Below, in pieces: positions 51,493 through 59,468 of a stretch of DNA of 64,000 nucleotides. The DNA lies in the NCBI RefSeq assembly GCF_004005565.1, contig NZ_SADD01000005.1:248001-312000 (forward strand), read 5' to 3'. The notes beneath the pieces were generated by a model. The model was not told where the DNA came from, ran no database searches, and saw nothing but the letters and a program-made list of their open reading frames with translations. The stretch comes from Lujinxingia sediminis (GTDB taxonomy: Bacteria > Myxococcota_A > Bradymonadia > Bradymonadales > Bradymonadaceae). Both the position numbers and the translations under genes were made by a program. Position 1 is the first letter of the stretch, and each line of letters opens with the position of its first letter.

Positions 51493-54477
51493 TCAGTTGA
51501 CGCGCCGTTGCGCAAGTTCAATGAAGCGCTGCGCGTCGGAGTTGTCCGGGTCCCGGTTCAGGACTTCCTCCCAGGTGCGGATGGCATCCTGGAAACGCTC
51601 GAGTCGGAAGTAAACGGTGCCGAGTTGAAGGCGGTACTCAATGTTGTTGGGGCGTGCGCGGACGGCGCGAAGTTGGTAGCGCTCAGCATCGCGCATGTTG
51701 GCCTGGTCGAAGAGGATCTGCCCCAGTCCGGCGTTGGCACCCGCGTGGTCTGGAGAGGCGCTCAGCGTGCGCTCGAAGGCGGCACGTGCGGCGTCGAAGT
51801 CGCCGCGGGCGTAGGCCTGACGGCCTTCGCGGTAGGAGGCCTCCGCATCGACGCGCGGGGTGGGCTCGGCGCGCGGAGTCTCCTTACGAGGCGTGCCCTC
51901 GGATGCCTTTGTTGGAGTGTCCGTGGGCTCACGTTTATGGGAGTCGGCGTTGGAGCCGACGACGGAGTCGGGGGCCGCCCCCTCGAGGGTCGACACGTAG
52001 CGGGCCTGAACGGCCTCGGCGCGCTCTCGGAGCGCGGCGTTCTCGGGGGCATGCTGGCTGGCGAAGCCGGAGAGGTCACGCGCGGCCTGCCAGCGCTCCT
52101 CCGTTTCCGCCTTTCGGCTGGCCTCGTCGGCCGCTACGACAAAAGCGTTGCGGTGAGCCTCGTAGCGTTCCGGGGCGTGCCTCTTAAGCTCGGTCAGGTA
52201 CTGCAGCGCGCTGTTGGCGCGTGGATGAATCAGCGCCCCACGCGCCAGGGCGTCCTTAAGCTGATCCTCCAGCCTCTCCAGGTCGACGGAGGGCTCTTCT
52301 GCTTCGCGTTCGCTGGTGCCGGGCGTGGGTTCATCCTGCGGCTCATAGCTCTGCGTAAATATCAGGACGGCGATAAAAGCGGCGACCAGGAGCAGTACGA
52401 TGACGATGCGGGCGAGCTTCTCGCGGGTTTGTGTTCGCTCCTGAGCATCGCGTAAGGCATCGTCAGCCCAGGCGTCTTCGGAGTCCGAGAACCACCCCTC
52501 ATCAACGTCCTCGGTGGTTGCATTCCGTGAGGCGTTTACAAAACCGATGTTGAGCCTGGCGACATCGTCTGCGACCGCTCCGTTACGCGCCGTCGAAACT
52601 TTTACGGCGTCGGTGCGCGCGTCAAGCCGCTCCTTCGCGCTCTCCTTTTCCGACTGCCCGGGCTCATCCGCTTTGAGCGCGTCATCCACAACGATGGAGG
52701 CTCCGTCGGTGGCGCTCGGGGCGGCGTCGGAAGCCGGCGCGTCGCCCTGAAGATCCTCAGCGATGACGATGGAGGGGCCCGGGGCGGCGTCGCGTGATAC
52801 GCCCGGGCGTGCGGTGGCTTCCCCTGACTGGCGTGAGGTGTCCCGGGCGGAGTGCGTCTCGTCGTTCGAGGGTTTCGCGTCGCGCGAAGCCTGTTCCGTC
52901 GCAGGGATATTCTCGCCAGGTGAGTCCACCTCGTCGGCCAGGGTCTGCACGGAGACGGACGTCATCATCAGAGTTTTCTTCTCGGTGCTTTCCGAGTTCT
53001 TGTCATCGCCAGGCGCCTCGTTCGAAGCATCGTCGGCCTCATCGCTGGCGTTTCCGGTGCGGGAGACCGCATTCAACGGTTCGGTGCTGGCGGCGGCGCC
53101 CTTGCGAGCCTCGCTCGACGTTGACGTGGTGTCTTCGGAGGACACACTTTCAGCGGGCGTCACCGCGTTAAGAGGTGCGGTGCGTGCGCCAGGCTCGTCC
53201 GGCTCGTCGAAGGCTCCCTCGCCATAAGGCGCGGTGGTGACCGGGGGGCGGCCCTCACCCGGGTCGTCAATGATGACGCGCGGGGGAATGTCTTCTGAAG
53301 ACGCCGCAGCGTCGGTCTGAGGATCTTCGGCATGAGCCACCGCCGGCATGCCCACCATGGTGTGGCGTTCGTGCTGGGGTTCGGTCTGACCTACGCTGTC
53401 GATGGCGGAGTCATCCGCGTGTTGTGGCACGGTGAAGGGCGGTAATGCCTCGGGCCCGGTCTGGCCGGGGCGCTCGAAGACCGCATGTGTGGCCGGCGTG
53501 AGGGCCGGAGCGATCACGTCTGGAGAACTTGCCAGGACGTTGGAGAACGCCGCCAGGATTGCCCCCGGCGCCTGAAAGCGGTGCGCCGGATCCCGAGAAA
53601 GGCTCATGCGGAGAAGATCAACCAGGGTATCGGGAGCATCACTCAGATCGATGCTGTCGAGCGGAGGATCTGCCGGGTAATCTCCAGGCTCCAGAAGTTG
53701 TGCGGCAGAGGCCTCAGCCGGAAGGGGAGACTCGCCGGTGAGGGCGTAGTACATCACGGCGCCCACTGAGAAGACCGAAGCCGCTTTGGCGTTGGCGCCA
53801 GGATCGCGAAGAAGTTCTGGAGCGACGTAGTCGAGCCACACCGGCAATGCTTCTCGCGGGGTCGAATCGTCAATTGCCGGCAGCTCGCCAGCCAGCTCGC
53901 CGAGCAGCCAACTCCCGACCTGAACTCCGGAGTGCTCGGGCTGAAGGTAGACGGAAGCGGGACTTACACCCAGAGGGTAAACGCCCTGCTCAGTGAGCCA
54001 ATCCAGCGCTCGTGCAAGGTTGCAGCCCAGCTTCAGCGCCTCGCGCCAGGGGAGCGGCCCGCGCGTCTTGAGCGTCTGAGCGAGTGAGTCTCCGTCGGCC
54101 AGCTCTTCGGCAATAAAATGTGGGAGCTGCTGAGTGAAAAGACCTGCGACGCTCAAAATCTGGTGAGGAAGCGGTGATTGGGCCTTTATGGATTCCAGTG
54201 ATGTTCGAGCCCGGGAAAGAGAGGCTGCTGTGTAGGTGCGATGGAATACTCGGACCTGCACACTGGTCCCATCGTTGAGCATCCGCCCTCGGTAGAGCTC
54301 CCCCAGGTGATCGGCATCGAGGAAGACCTCCAGGTTGACCGCACCGTGGAGTGAGGAGCCCGCCAGGCGGCCGGGCGTCTCGCTATTCTTCGTTAACAGC
54401 CGGGTGCCGTCATGAGGACAGAAGATCTCTTCGCCCTCAAATTGCGCCTTACAGATTGGGCAGTATCTCACAGACAT
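51493..54477 (-). CDS. Zinc-ribbon pseudokinase with membrane helix and TPR tail
   Basis: 994 residues. The N-terminus has a ribbon-like CPICKAQFEGEEIFCPHDG (Cys 6, 9, 20 and His 22). Residues ~40-310 follow the kinase fold but key motifs are gone: VAIK lysine is Arg (VQVRVFHR), HRD is PLG (YPLGVSPASVYL) and DFG is absent (VQVGSWLLG). YVAPELL and VFSVGAVMYYALTGESPL keep the C-lobe. A very long Ser/Glu/Asp-rich linker runs to one membrane helix (~689-710, IVIVLLLVAAFIAVLIF). The last ~120 residues hold TPR units (ASYREGRQAYARGDFDAARAAF, IEYRLQLGTVYFRLERFQDAI). It likely acts as a scaffold spanning the inner membrane, with the TPR tail outside the cytoplasm. It is divergent from yhbY. Confidence 0.85.
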   Translation of the reverse strand: MSVRYCPICKAQFEGEEIFCPHDGTRLLTKNSETPGRLAGSSLHGAVNLEVFLDADHLGELYRGRMLNDGTSVQVRVFHRTYTAASLSRARTSLESIKAQSPLPHQILSVAGLFTQQLPHFIAEELADGDSLAQTLKTRGPLPWREALKLGCNLARALDWLTEQGVYPLGVSPASVYLQPEHSGVQVGSWLLGELAGELPAIDDSTPREALPVWLDYVAPELLRDPGANAKAASVFSVGAVMYYALTGESPLPAEASAAQLLEPGDYPADPPLDSIDLSDAPDTLVDLLRMSLSRDPAHRFQAPGAILAAFSNVLASSPDVIAPALTPATHAVFERPGQTGPEALPPFTVPQHADDSAIDSVGQTEPQHERHTMVGMPAVAHAEDPQTDAAASSEDIPPRVIIDDPGEGRPPVTTAPYGEGAFDEPDEPGARTAPLNAVTPAESVSSEDTTSTSSEARKGAAASTEPLNAVSRTGNASDEADDASNEAPGDDKNSESTEKKTLMMTSVSVQTLADEVDSPGENIPATEQASRDAKPSNDETHSARDTSRQSGEATARPGVSRDAAPGPSIVIAEDLQGDAPASDAAPSATDGASIVVDDALKADEPGQSEKESAKERLDARTDAVKVSTARNGAVADDVARLNIGFVNASRNATTEDVDEGWFSDSEDAWADDALRDAQERTQTREKLARIVIVLLLVAAFIAVLIFTQSYEPQDEPTPGTSEREAEEPSVDLERLEDQLKDALARGALIHPRANSALQYLTELKRHAPERYEAHRNAFVVAADEASRKAETEERWQAARDLSGFASQHAPENAALRERAEAVQARYVSTLEGAAPDSVVGSNADSHKREPTDTPTKASEGTPRKETPRAEPTPRVDAEASYREGRQAYARGDFDAARAAFERTLSASPDHAGANAGLGQILFDQANMRDAERYQLRAVRARPNNIEYRLQLGTVYFRLERFQDAIRTWEEVLNRDPDNSDAQRFIELAQRRVN

Positions 54478-54602
54478 TCCTCAACGCAGGGGTCTTGCCG
54501 CATAAGCCGGCCATAAGCCTTGTGGAGCCGAACGCGCGGTATCGTACACGTCGCCATGAACCAGGCCAAGCCGGCGGTGTACGCCGCCGTGCTTCCGGGC
54601 GG

Positions 54603-54631
54603 TTGCCCGCGCGCGCAGAACTCTTTATAAG
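54603..54631 (+). promoter_or_regulatory. Promoter for yhbY
   Basis: TTGCCC (54603-54608) and TATAAG (54626-54631) with a 17-base spacer, about 40 bases before the start at 54671. Confidence 0.65.
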
Positions 54632-54670
54632 GGCGCTCAATTCGGCCCTCATTCCTCAGAGGAATTACGC

Positions 54671-55030
54671 ATGACCGCATCAAAATCTTCATCGAGCGCT
54701 GGCCTGGTCCAGCGCCTGAGTCCTCGCCTCACCGGAAAGCAGCGTCGCTACCTGCGCACGCTCGCTCATTCGCTTAAGCCGCTGGTCTACGTCGGCCAGA
54801 AAGGGATCAGCGAGAACCTGATTGAGAACGTCAGCGCTCAGCTGCTGGCTCATGAGCTGATCAAGGTTAAGATCCATGAAGGCGACGGGATGGTCGAGGC
54901 TGCCGAGGCCATCGTAGCCGGCACCGGTGCCCAGCTTGCTCAGAAGATCGGGCATACGCTGGTGCTCTACAGGCCTCATCCTGAGAAACCCACGATTACG
55001 TTGCCGCGCGATACCGCGGCGGGATCCTGA
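54671..55030 (+). CDS. yhbY: YhbY-family ribosome assembly RNA-binding protein (CRM domain)
   Basis: 119 residues with AGAGGAA ahead of ATG 54671. The CRM domain occupies ~20-105: LTGKQRRYLRTLAHSLKPLV, VGQKGISENLIENVSAQLLAHELIKVKI (containing the GxxG loop), and GAQLAQKIGHTLVLYRP. E. coli YhbY associates with pre-50S particles. A Ser/Lys-rich N-terminal extension of ~15 residues is slightly longer than usual. The YrdC/Sua5-family gene begins four bases after the stop, so the two are likely co-transcribed. Confidence 0.92.
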   Translation: MTASKSSSSAGLVQRLSPRLTGKQRRYLRTLAHSLKPLVYVGQKGISENLIENVSAQLLAHELIKVKIHEGDGMVEAAEAIVAGTGAQLAQKIGHTLVLYRPHPEKPTITLPRDTAAGS

Positions 55031-55034
55031 ACCC

Positions 55035-55670
55035 ATGATCATTGAGCTCAACCCCGAACACCCCCAGCCGCGTCGCGTCGATCAGGTCGTCGAGGTGCTC
55101 AAAAGCGGGGGGCTGGTTGCCTACCCGACCGATACCGTTTACGGGATCGGCTGCGATATTTTTAATAAAAAGGCTGTCGAGCGCCTGCAGTCGCTGGTGC
55201 GTGAGATCAAAGGCCAGCCCGATCACAGCCCCCTCTCCTTTATCTGTCGCGATCTGAGCAACATCTCGGAGTACGCGCTGGTCAATGATTTTGCCTACCG
55301 CACGTTGCGGCGGATGTTACCCGGGCCCTACACCTTCATTCTTGAGGCGACCAAGCTGGTGCCCCGGGTGATGCTCAACAAGCGTAAGACCGTGGGAATC
55401 CGTGTGCCGGAGAGCCCCATCGCGCTCGCGCTGATTGAGGCGCTGGGCAACCCGGTAGCCAACACCAGCGCCACTCATCCGGACGGGGAGCTTATCCCCG
55501 ACCCGTGGACGATTGAGGAACTCTACGGCCATTCGGTCGATCTTATCGTCGATGGGGGCTACGTCTTCCCGGAGCCCTCCACCGTGATCGACTTCTCTGG
55601 CGACCTTCCGCAACTGATTCGTAAAGGGAAGGGGCCGGTCGGAGATCTGGAGTACGTGGAGCTGATCTGA
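55035..55670 (+). CDS. YrdC/Sua5/YciO-family protein (L-threonylcarbamoyladenylate synthase-like)
   Basis: 211 residues from ATG 55035. The family motifs are SGGLVAYPTDTVYGIGCD, the basic patch around KAVERLQSL, PLSFICRDL, RRMLPGPYTFIL, VGIRVPESPIAL and NPVANTSATHPDG. The Sua5/TsaC enzymes make threonylcarbamoyl-AMP for the t6A37 modification of tRNA; the YciO branch is closely similar and may not share this activity. The family's KRxxR motif is not in standard form (NKKAVERL, RKTVGIR), so the branch cannot be settled here. The gene has no Sua5 C-terminal domain. It ends ahead of a strong bidirectional terminator. Confidence 0.88.
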   Translation: MIIELNPEHPQPRRVDQVVEVLKSGGLVAYPTDTVYGIGCDIFNKKAVERLQSLVREIKGQPDHSPLSFICRDLSNISEYALVNDFAYRTLRRMLPGPYTFILEATKLVPRVMLNKRKTVGIRVPESPIALALIEALGNPVANTSATHPDGELIPDPWTIEELYGHSVDLIVDGGYVFPEPSTVIDFSGDLPQLIRKGKGPVGDLEYVELI

Positions 55671-55719
55671 GTTAGCGTTTGCGCCCCGCGTCTCTGGCGC
55701 GTGTTTGCAGAATAGAAAA

Positions 55720-55755
55720 AGCCCGCACTCCTTATCGGGGAGTGCGGGCTTTTTT
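55720..55755. terminator. Bidirectional Rho-independent terminator
   Basis: A 12-bp stem, AGCCCGCACTCC (55720-55731) with GGAGTGCGGGCT (55739-55750), with A-run before and T-run (55750-55755) after. It serves the yhbY/yrdC unit and the convergent SPOR gene. Confidence 0.95.
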
Positions 55756-55775
55756 GATCGCGTGCCAACTGGAGC

Positions 55776-56513
55776 TCAGAGTGGTGTCACAAAGGTGCGG
55801 ACTTCGCGCGTGCGCTCGAGTTGGGCCTGGTGGGCGCGGGCTTGTTCTACGGTGGCGAACTTGCCAATGCGCACCCGGTAGAACTTGCCCTGGCCAGGGA
55901 TATCGGCGGCGATCACATGAGGCACAAGGCCCTGCGTGCTGAGCTTATCCATCTCGGCGCGTGCGCGCTCCATGGTCGGGTGCGAGGCCACCTGGAGGGT
56001 GTAGCGGGCGGCTTCGACGTCCTCGTTTGCTCTGACTTCGGCGGGGGCGGCTGCGGCCGGGGCGACCGGAGCAGGGGCTGAACTTTTGGTGGCCTCCGTC
56101 GGGACGGGGCGCGATTCCTCTGGAGTCTCAACGGAGGGCGCCTGCGCAGTGGTCGCCACTTTGGGAGCGGGGGCTGCGGCAACCGGTTCGGGCCGTTCCG
56201 CGACTTTACGCGTGATCAGGGGGCGAGCCTCGGGTCGGGTGAGGCTCTCGTAGAAGGAGAAGATCGCGTCGCGCGGTGTGCTCTTGTCGGCATCGGCCTC
56301 ATCGCCCTCCGCAGAAGCCTCGGTGGGGGCCAGACGCTGGCTGGCCAGAGCGGGCTGTCCCACCGACACCATGGGGGGGAGGCTGTCTTCGAGCATGATG
56401 CGCTGACCGGCAATCAGCCCGGCGCTAAACACCAGGGCCAATACCGCGGTCGCGAGGATAAGACGGCCTGCGCTCAGTCCGCGTTCAGGTTTTGAATGTC
56501 GTCGTCGGCTCAT
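55776..56513 (-). CDS. SPOR-domain inner-membrane protein
   Basis: 245 residues from ATG 56513; a longer start at 56573 is possible but the chosen one gives the usual short basic cytoplasmic tail. One membrane helix (~19-39, LILATAVLALVFSAGLIAG) is followed by a Pro/Ala/Glu-rich periplasmic linker. The C-terminal SPOR domain (~165-245) begins RYTLQVASHPTMERARAEMD and ends RVRIGKFATVEQARAHQAQL with strands between. SPOR domains bind denuded glycan at division sites. It is isolated by terminators and converges on the yrdC gene, so it is probably transcribed alone. Confidence 0.9.
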   Translation of the reverse strand: MSRRRHSKPERGLSAGRLILATAVLALVFSAGLIAGQRIMLEDSLPPMVSVGQPALASQRLAPTEASAEGDEADADKSTPRDAIFSFYESLTRPEARPLITRKVAERPEPVAAAPAPKVATTAQAPSVETPEESRPVPTEATKSSAPAPVAPAAAAPAEVRANEDVEAARYTLQVASHPTMERARAEMDKLSTQGLVPHVIAADIPGQGKFYRVRIGKFATVEQARAHQAQLERTREVRTFVTPL

Positions 56514-56692
56514 CGTGCGTTCCAGCTCGTGATTCGGGGTTGCGCCATCGCGTTGCTTCCGTTCGCGAAGCATCGCGGGTCACAGGCGGACCGTAACACA
56601 GGCGGATCGGTCGACAAGATTTTTGTCCATATCGGCGTCACTTTCGCAACGAAGGTTGCCGGCAGTGTGATGCCGCGCAGCGCGTGCCGCGC

Positions 56693-57589
56693 TCAGGCCG
56701 TGCGACGATCTTCCTCAAGCCCGTAAAGCAGCAGGGGCGGCGCATCGGGATCGATGGTCAACGTCGCCCCCACGCCGAACTCCAGGGCAAGGTGGGGACC
56801 GTCGAGAAAGATGCGCCCCTCCCGCATGCGCGAGACGACCTCGAAGGGCTCGTCGATGGGGACAAGCCCCTTGAGGAAGCGGTACCCCCCCTGAGCCGGC
56901 GGGTATGGCTCCCGCACAAGGTACTGAAAGCTCTGGCTGCGAAAGGGTAGCACGTAGCCGCCGGCCGAGCGGATCGCCGCAGTCGAGCCGGCGGGCGTCG
57001 AAAACCAGATCCCGCTGGATTTTTGCCCCTCGATCGGGTGGTTGCCCACCTTGAGCAGGTAGGTGGAAACGGCGGCCGGGTTGGCGTGCGTGATCAAGAC
57101 GTCGTTGAGCACAGGTGGCCCCACCTGCTCGCCATTGAGGCAGACATAGAAGCGTCGAAGACGCGTCGGCTCCCAGGCATCGGTGAGCGTGCGCTCGAGA
57201 AGGTGCTGGAAGTCGGAGGCAAATCCCGCGCAGAAGTAGCCCACGCTTGCTGCCGGGTCGCTGTTGATCGCCAGCATCGGCGTATCAACGATGCGGTGGG
57301 AAAGATCGAGGACGGTCCCGTCGCCTCCAACGGCGATGATGAGGTCGTAGCCGGAGGGGTCTGTCACATCGCCCCGGTAGCGCGCCTCGAAATCGATGCC
57401 GCGAGCGCTCAGATGCTCCAGGATCGTCTCCAGGCTCTGCTGATGAGCGCGGTGGGAGGCGCGCAGGCGAGCCACGCTGACGTGGCCCTCGTCGATCAGA
57501 TGAGCGACAGCCTGGTCGCCTTGATCGAGGACATACTGCTCGTAGCGGCTTTTTTTGTAGGCGACCAACAGTCGCACGTCGGTGCTCAT
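56693..57589 (-). CDS. nadK: NAD kinase
   Basis: 298 residues, typical for the family. Motifs: IIAVGGDGTVLDLSHRI (the GGDGT nucleotide-binding loop), AINSDPAASVGYF, NDVLITHANPAAVSTYLL (the NE/D motif), and SSGIWFSTPAGSTAAIRSAGG. The enzyme makes NADP from NAD in the cytoplasm. The start has no strong ribosome site by eye. Upstream lies a promoter-like TTGCCG-18-TATAAA flanked by a 13-bp inverted repeat, suggesting controlled transcription. It is divergent from the SCP2-domain gene. Confidence 0.95.
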   Translation of the reverse strand: MSTDVRLLVAYKKSRYEQYVLDQGDQAVAHLIDEGHVSVARLRASHRAHQQSLETILEHLSARGIDFEARYRGDVTDPSGYDLIIAVGGDGTVLDLSHRIVDTPMLAINSDPAASVGYFCAGFASDFQHLLERTLTDAWEPTRLRRFYVCLNGEQVGPPVLNDVLITHANPAAVSTYLLKVGNHPIEGQKSSGIWFSTPAGSTAAIRSAGGYVLPFRSQSFQYLVREPYPPAQGGYRFLKGLVPIDEPFEVVSRMREGRIFLDGPHLALEFGVGATLTIDPDAPPLLLYGLEEDRRTA

Positions 57590-57618
57590 AGGGGCCCCGC
57601 AGGGGTGATCGTAACGAG

Positions 57619-57678
57619 GTGAGCTTGCCGCCTCACCTGCGGTTTATAGACTTCGCTCGTGCCGCGCGGCAAGCTCAC
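57619..57678. repeat. 13-bp perfect inverted repeat flanking the nadK promoter
   Basis: GTGAGCTTGCCGC (57619-57631) and its exact complement GCGGCAAGCTCAC (57666-57678), 34 bases apart. One arm covers the predicted -35 box of nadK and the other lies just beyond the predicted start site, so the pair suits a DNA operator better than an RNA hairpin. Confidence 0.75.
57643..57672 (-). promoter_or_regulatory. Predicted promoter for nadK
   Basis: On the minus strand TTGCCG (57672-57667) and TATAAA (57648-57643) are separated by 18 bases, about 55 bases before the nadK start. Confidence 0.5.
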
Positions 57679-57681
57679 ACC

Positions 57682-57710
57682 TTGCGGCGATTGGGGCGCC
57701 GTGCTAGCTA
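57682..57710 (+). promoter_or_regulatory. Possible promoter for the SCP2 gene
   Basis: TTGCGG (57682-57687) and TAGCTA (57705-57710) with a 17-base spacer, giving a leader of about 100 bases before the start at 57815. Confidence 0.4.
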
Positions 57711-57814
57711 AAGCGCCGATTAATGTTGTGAGTAAACGCTCAGCGGGCCGTGACCAGCCCGAGCGTTTGAAATTCAGGGTCGAAGTTAACCGCATAGACG
57801 CTCAGGAGCATACG

Positions 57815-58147
57815 ATGTCTGATCTGAACGCCCGCTCGATCTTCGAAGAAGTGCTTCCCGCCAACCTCAAAGAGAGCCCGGACAAAGCCAAGTCCACCAA
57901 CGCTGTGTATGTGTTCAACATCACCGGCGATGATGGCGGCACCTGGACCCTCGACTTCACCAAAGATGAAGACTTCGTCAGCGAAGGCGAGGGTACCGAG
58001 GCGGATTGCACCATCACCATGAAGGACGGCGACTTTGTCGACATGTGGGAAGGCCGCCTCTCTGGCCCCCAGGCCTTCATGATGAACAAGATCAAGATCC
58101 AGGGGAATATGGGCCTGGCGATGAAGTTGCAAAACTTCATCGGTTGA
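57815..58147 (+). CDS. SCP2 sterol-carrier-domain protein
   Basis: 110 residues from ATG 57815 with CAGGAG upstream. It consists of a stand-alone SCP2 fold: an N-terminal helix (IFEEVLPANLKES), strands (NAVYVFNITGDDGGTWTLDF), the acidic turn VSEGEGTEADCTITM, and the C-terminal helices (DFVDMWEGRLSGPQAF and MMNKIKIQGNMGLAMKLQNF). Such domains bind acyl or isoprenoid lipids in a tunnel and occur alone in many bacteria with fatty-acid metabolism. The CoA-transferase gene downstream (starting 127 bases later, past a terminator) acts on acyl-CoA, so a shared lipid role is possible but not shown. Confidence 0.92.
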   Translation: MSDLNARSIFEEVLPANLKESPDKAKSTNAVYVFNITGDDGGTWTLDFTKDEDFVSEGEGTEADCTITMKDGDFVDMWEGRLSGPQAFMMNKIKIQGNMGLAMKLQNFIG

Positions 58148-58190
58148 TCGCGTTTGGAGCCGGGTGTTTTGCCCGGCTCGGGCTATCGAA

Positions 58191-58226
58191 AGCGCACCCG
58201 ACATCAGGTTCGGCGTGCGCTTTTTT
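58191..58226 (+). terminator. Terminator after the SCP2 gene
   Basis: The stem pairs AGCGCAC and CCGA with TCGG and GTGCGCT around a 9-base loop, with one bulged C, followed by six T (58221-58226). A second GC-rich hairpin lies just upstream (GAGCCGGG with CCCGGCTC, 58157-58179) without a T-run. Confidence 0.8.
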
Positions 58227-58274
58227 GTGTCCGATGTGCAGGTGCGCTGAGCATGCTTACTGCGGGAGATGACG

Positions 58275-59468
58275 ATGAGTGCGACATCCCACACTGACGC
58301 GGCCGCTATGTTTCTAAAGGGCGTGAAGGTTCTTGATCTGAGCCGGCTTCTGCCCGGTCCTTTTGCGTCGCTCCTGCTGGCGGATATGGGCGCGGATGTG
58401 CTCAAGGTTGAGGACCCGCAAGGGGGTGATTACGCGCGTTATTATCCGCCCCTGGTCGATGGGGTGGGAGCGCTATACGCGAGTGTGAATCGCTCGAAGC
58501 GCTCCATGACTCTGGACTTAAAACGTGCGGAGGGGCGCGAGGTCCTGGAGCGGCTCCTGGAGGATTGCGACGTGCTTCTGGAGAGCTTTCGGCCGGGGGT
58601 GATGGCCAGGCTGGGGCTTGACCCCGAGAGGTTAAGAAAGCGCTTTCCCGGGCTTGTGATCTGCTCAATCTCAGGTTTCGGGCAGAGCGGGCCGGCTCGC
58701 GAGCGGGCTGGCCATGACCTGAACTTTGTGGCGCGCGCCGGGCTCCTTGCCCAGAACGCGCGGGCCGGGGAGGCACCGGTGGTACCGGGCTACCAGGTGG
58801 CGGATCTGGCCGGGGGGGCGCTCTACGCGGCGCTGGGGATGTGCGGGGCGCTCTTTGCCCGAAGCCGCACCGGAGAGGGGGCGTGGCTGGATATCTCGAT
58901 GAGCGAGGGGGCGCTGAGCCTGATGGCACCGGCGGTGGCGATGCGGGCCGCCGGCGATCCGATGGCCCCGGGGGAAGGTATGCTCAGCGGGGGGCTTCCC
59001 TGCTACCGCGTCTACGAGACGGCCGATGGGCGGTATATGGCGGTGGCCGCGCTGGAGCCGAAGTTCTGGGAGGCGCTGGTCGGGGCACTGGAGCAGCCGG
59101 AGCTCTCGGGCCGGGGAATGCTCAGCGGTGAGGATGGCGAGGAGGTCGCGTCTGCACTTGCGTCGATCTTCCGAAGTCAGCCGCAGGCCCACTGGGAGCG
59201 TGTGCTCGGGGAGGTGGACTGTTGTGTGGAGCCGGTGCGTGAGCTTGCAGACGTGATCGATGATGCGATGTACAAAGCTCGAAACACGTTCTTTGAGCTG
59301 CAAGGGGTGCGCCAGGTCCACTCTCCGATCCGCGTTGCCGACGGTAGAGACGCCGGGGGGCATCGCCCGGCTCCGCAGCACGGCGAACATACGGAGGAGG
59401 TGTTGAGCGCTCTGGGGTATGAGCGCACAGCGATCGCCGCGCTTCGTCAGCAGGGTGTCATTGCCTAA
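58275..59468 (+). CDS. CaiB/BaiF-family CoA-transferase (alpha-methylacyl-CoA racemase-like)
   Basis: 397 residues from ATG 58275; the ATG six bases earlier would sit on the GGGAG ribosome site. The family fold is clear: VKVLDLSRLLPGPFASLLLADMGADVLKVE, NRSKRSMTLDLK, ISGFGQSGPARERAGHDLNF with the catalytic Asp in GHDLNF, VPGYQVADLAGGALYA and YETADGRYMAVAALEPKFW. The GHDLNF motif and overall order resemble alpha-methylacyl-CoA racemases rather than formyl- or carnitine-CoA transferases. The enzyme would exchange or epimerise acyl-CoA thioesters in the cytoplasm. Its 3' end overlaps the convergent membrane-protein gene by four bases. Confidence 0.92.
   Translation: MSATSHTDAAAMFLKGVKVLDLSRLLPGPFASLLLADMGADVLKVEDPQGGDYARYYPPLVDGVGALYASVNRSKRSMTLDLKRAEGREVLERLLEDCDVLLESFRPGVMARLGLDPERLRKRFPGLVICSISGFGQSGPARERAGHDLNFVARAGLLAQNARAGEAPVVPGYQVADLAGGALYAALGMCGALFARSRTGEGAWLDISMSEGALSLMAPAVAMRAAGDPMAPGEGMLSGGLPCYRVYETADGRYMAVAALEPKFWEALVGALEQPELSGRGMLSGEDGEEVASALASIFRSQPQAHWERVLGEVDCCVEPVRELADVIDDAMYKARNTFFELQGVRQVHSPIRVADGRDAGGHRPAPQHGEHTEEVLSALGYERTAIAALRQQGVIA

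Noticed and set aside
56514-56692. Search for a small gene or RNA in the gap before the SPOR gene
   Set aside because: No ribosome site, terminator or structured element found.
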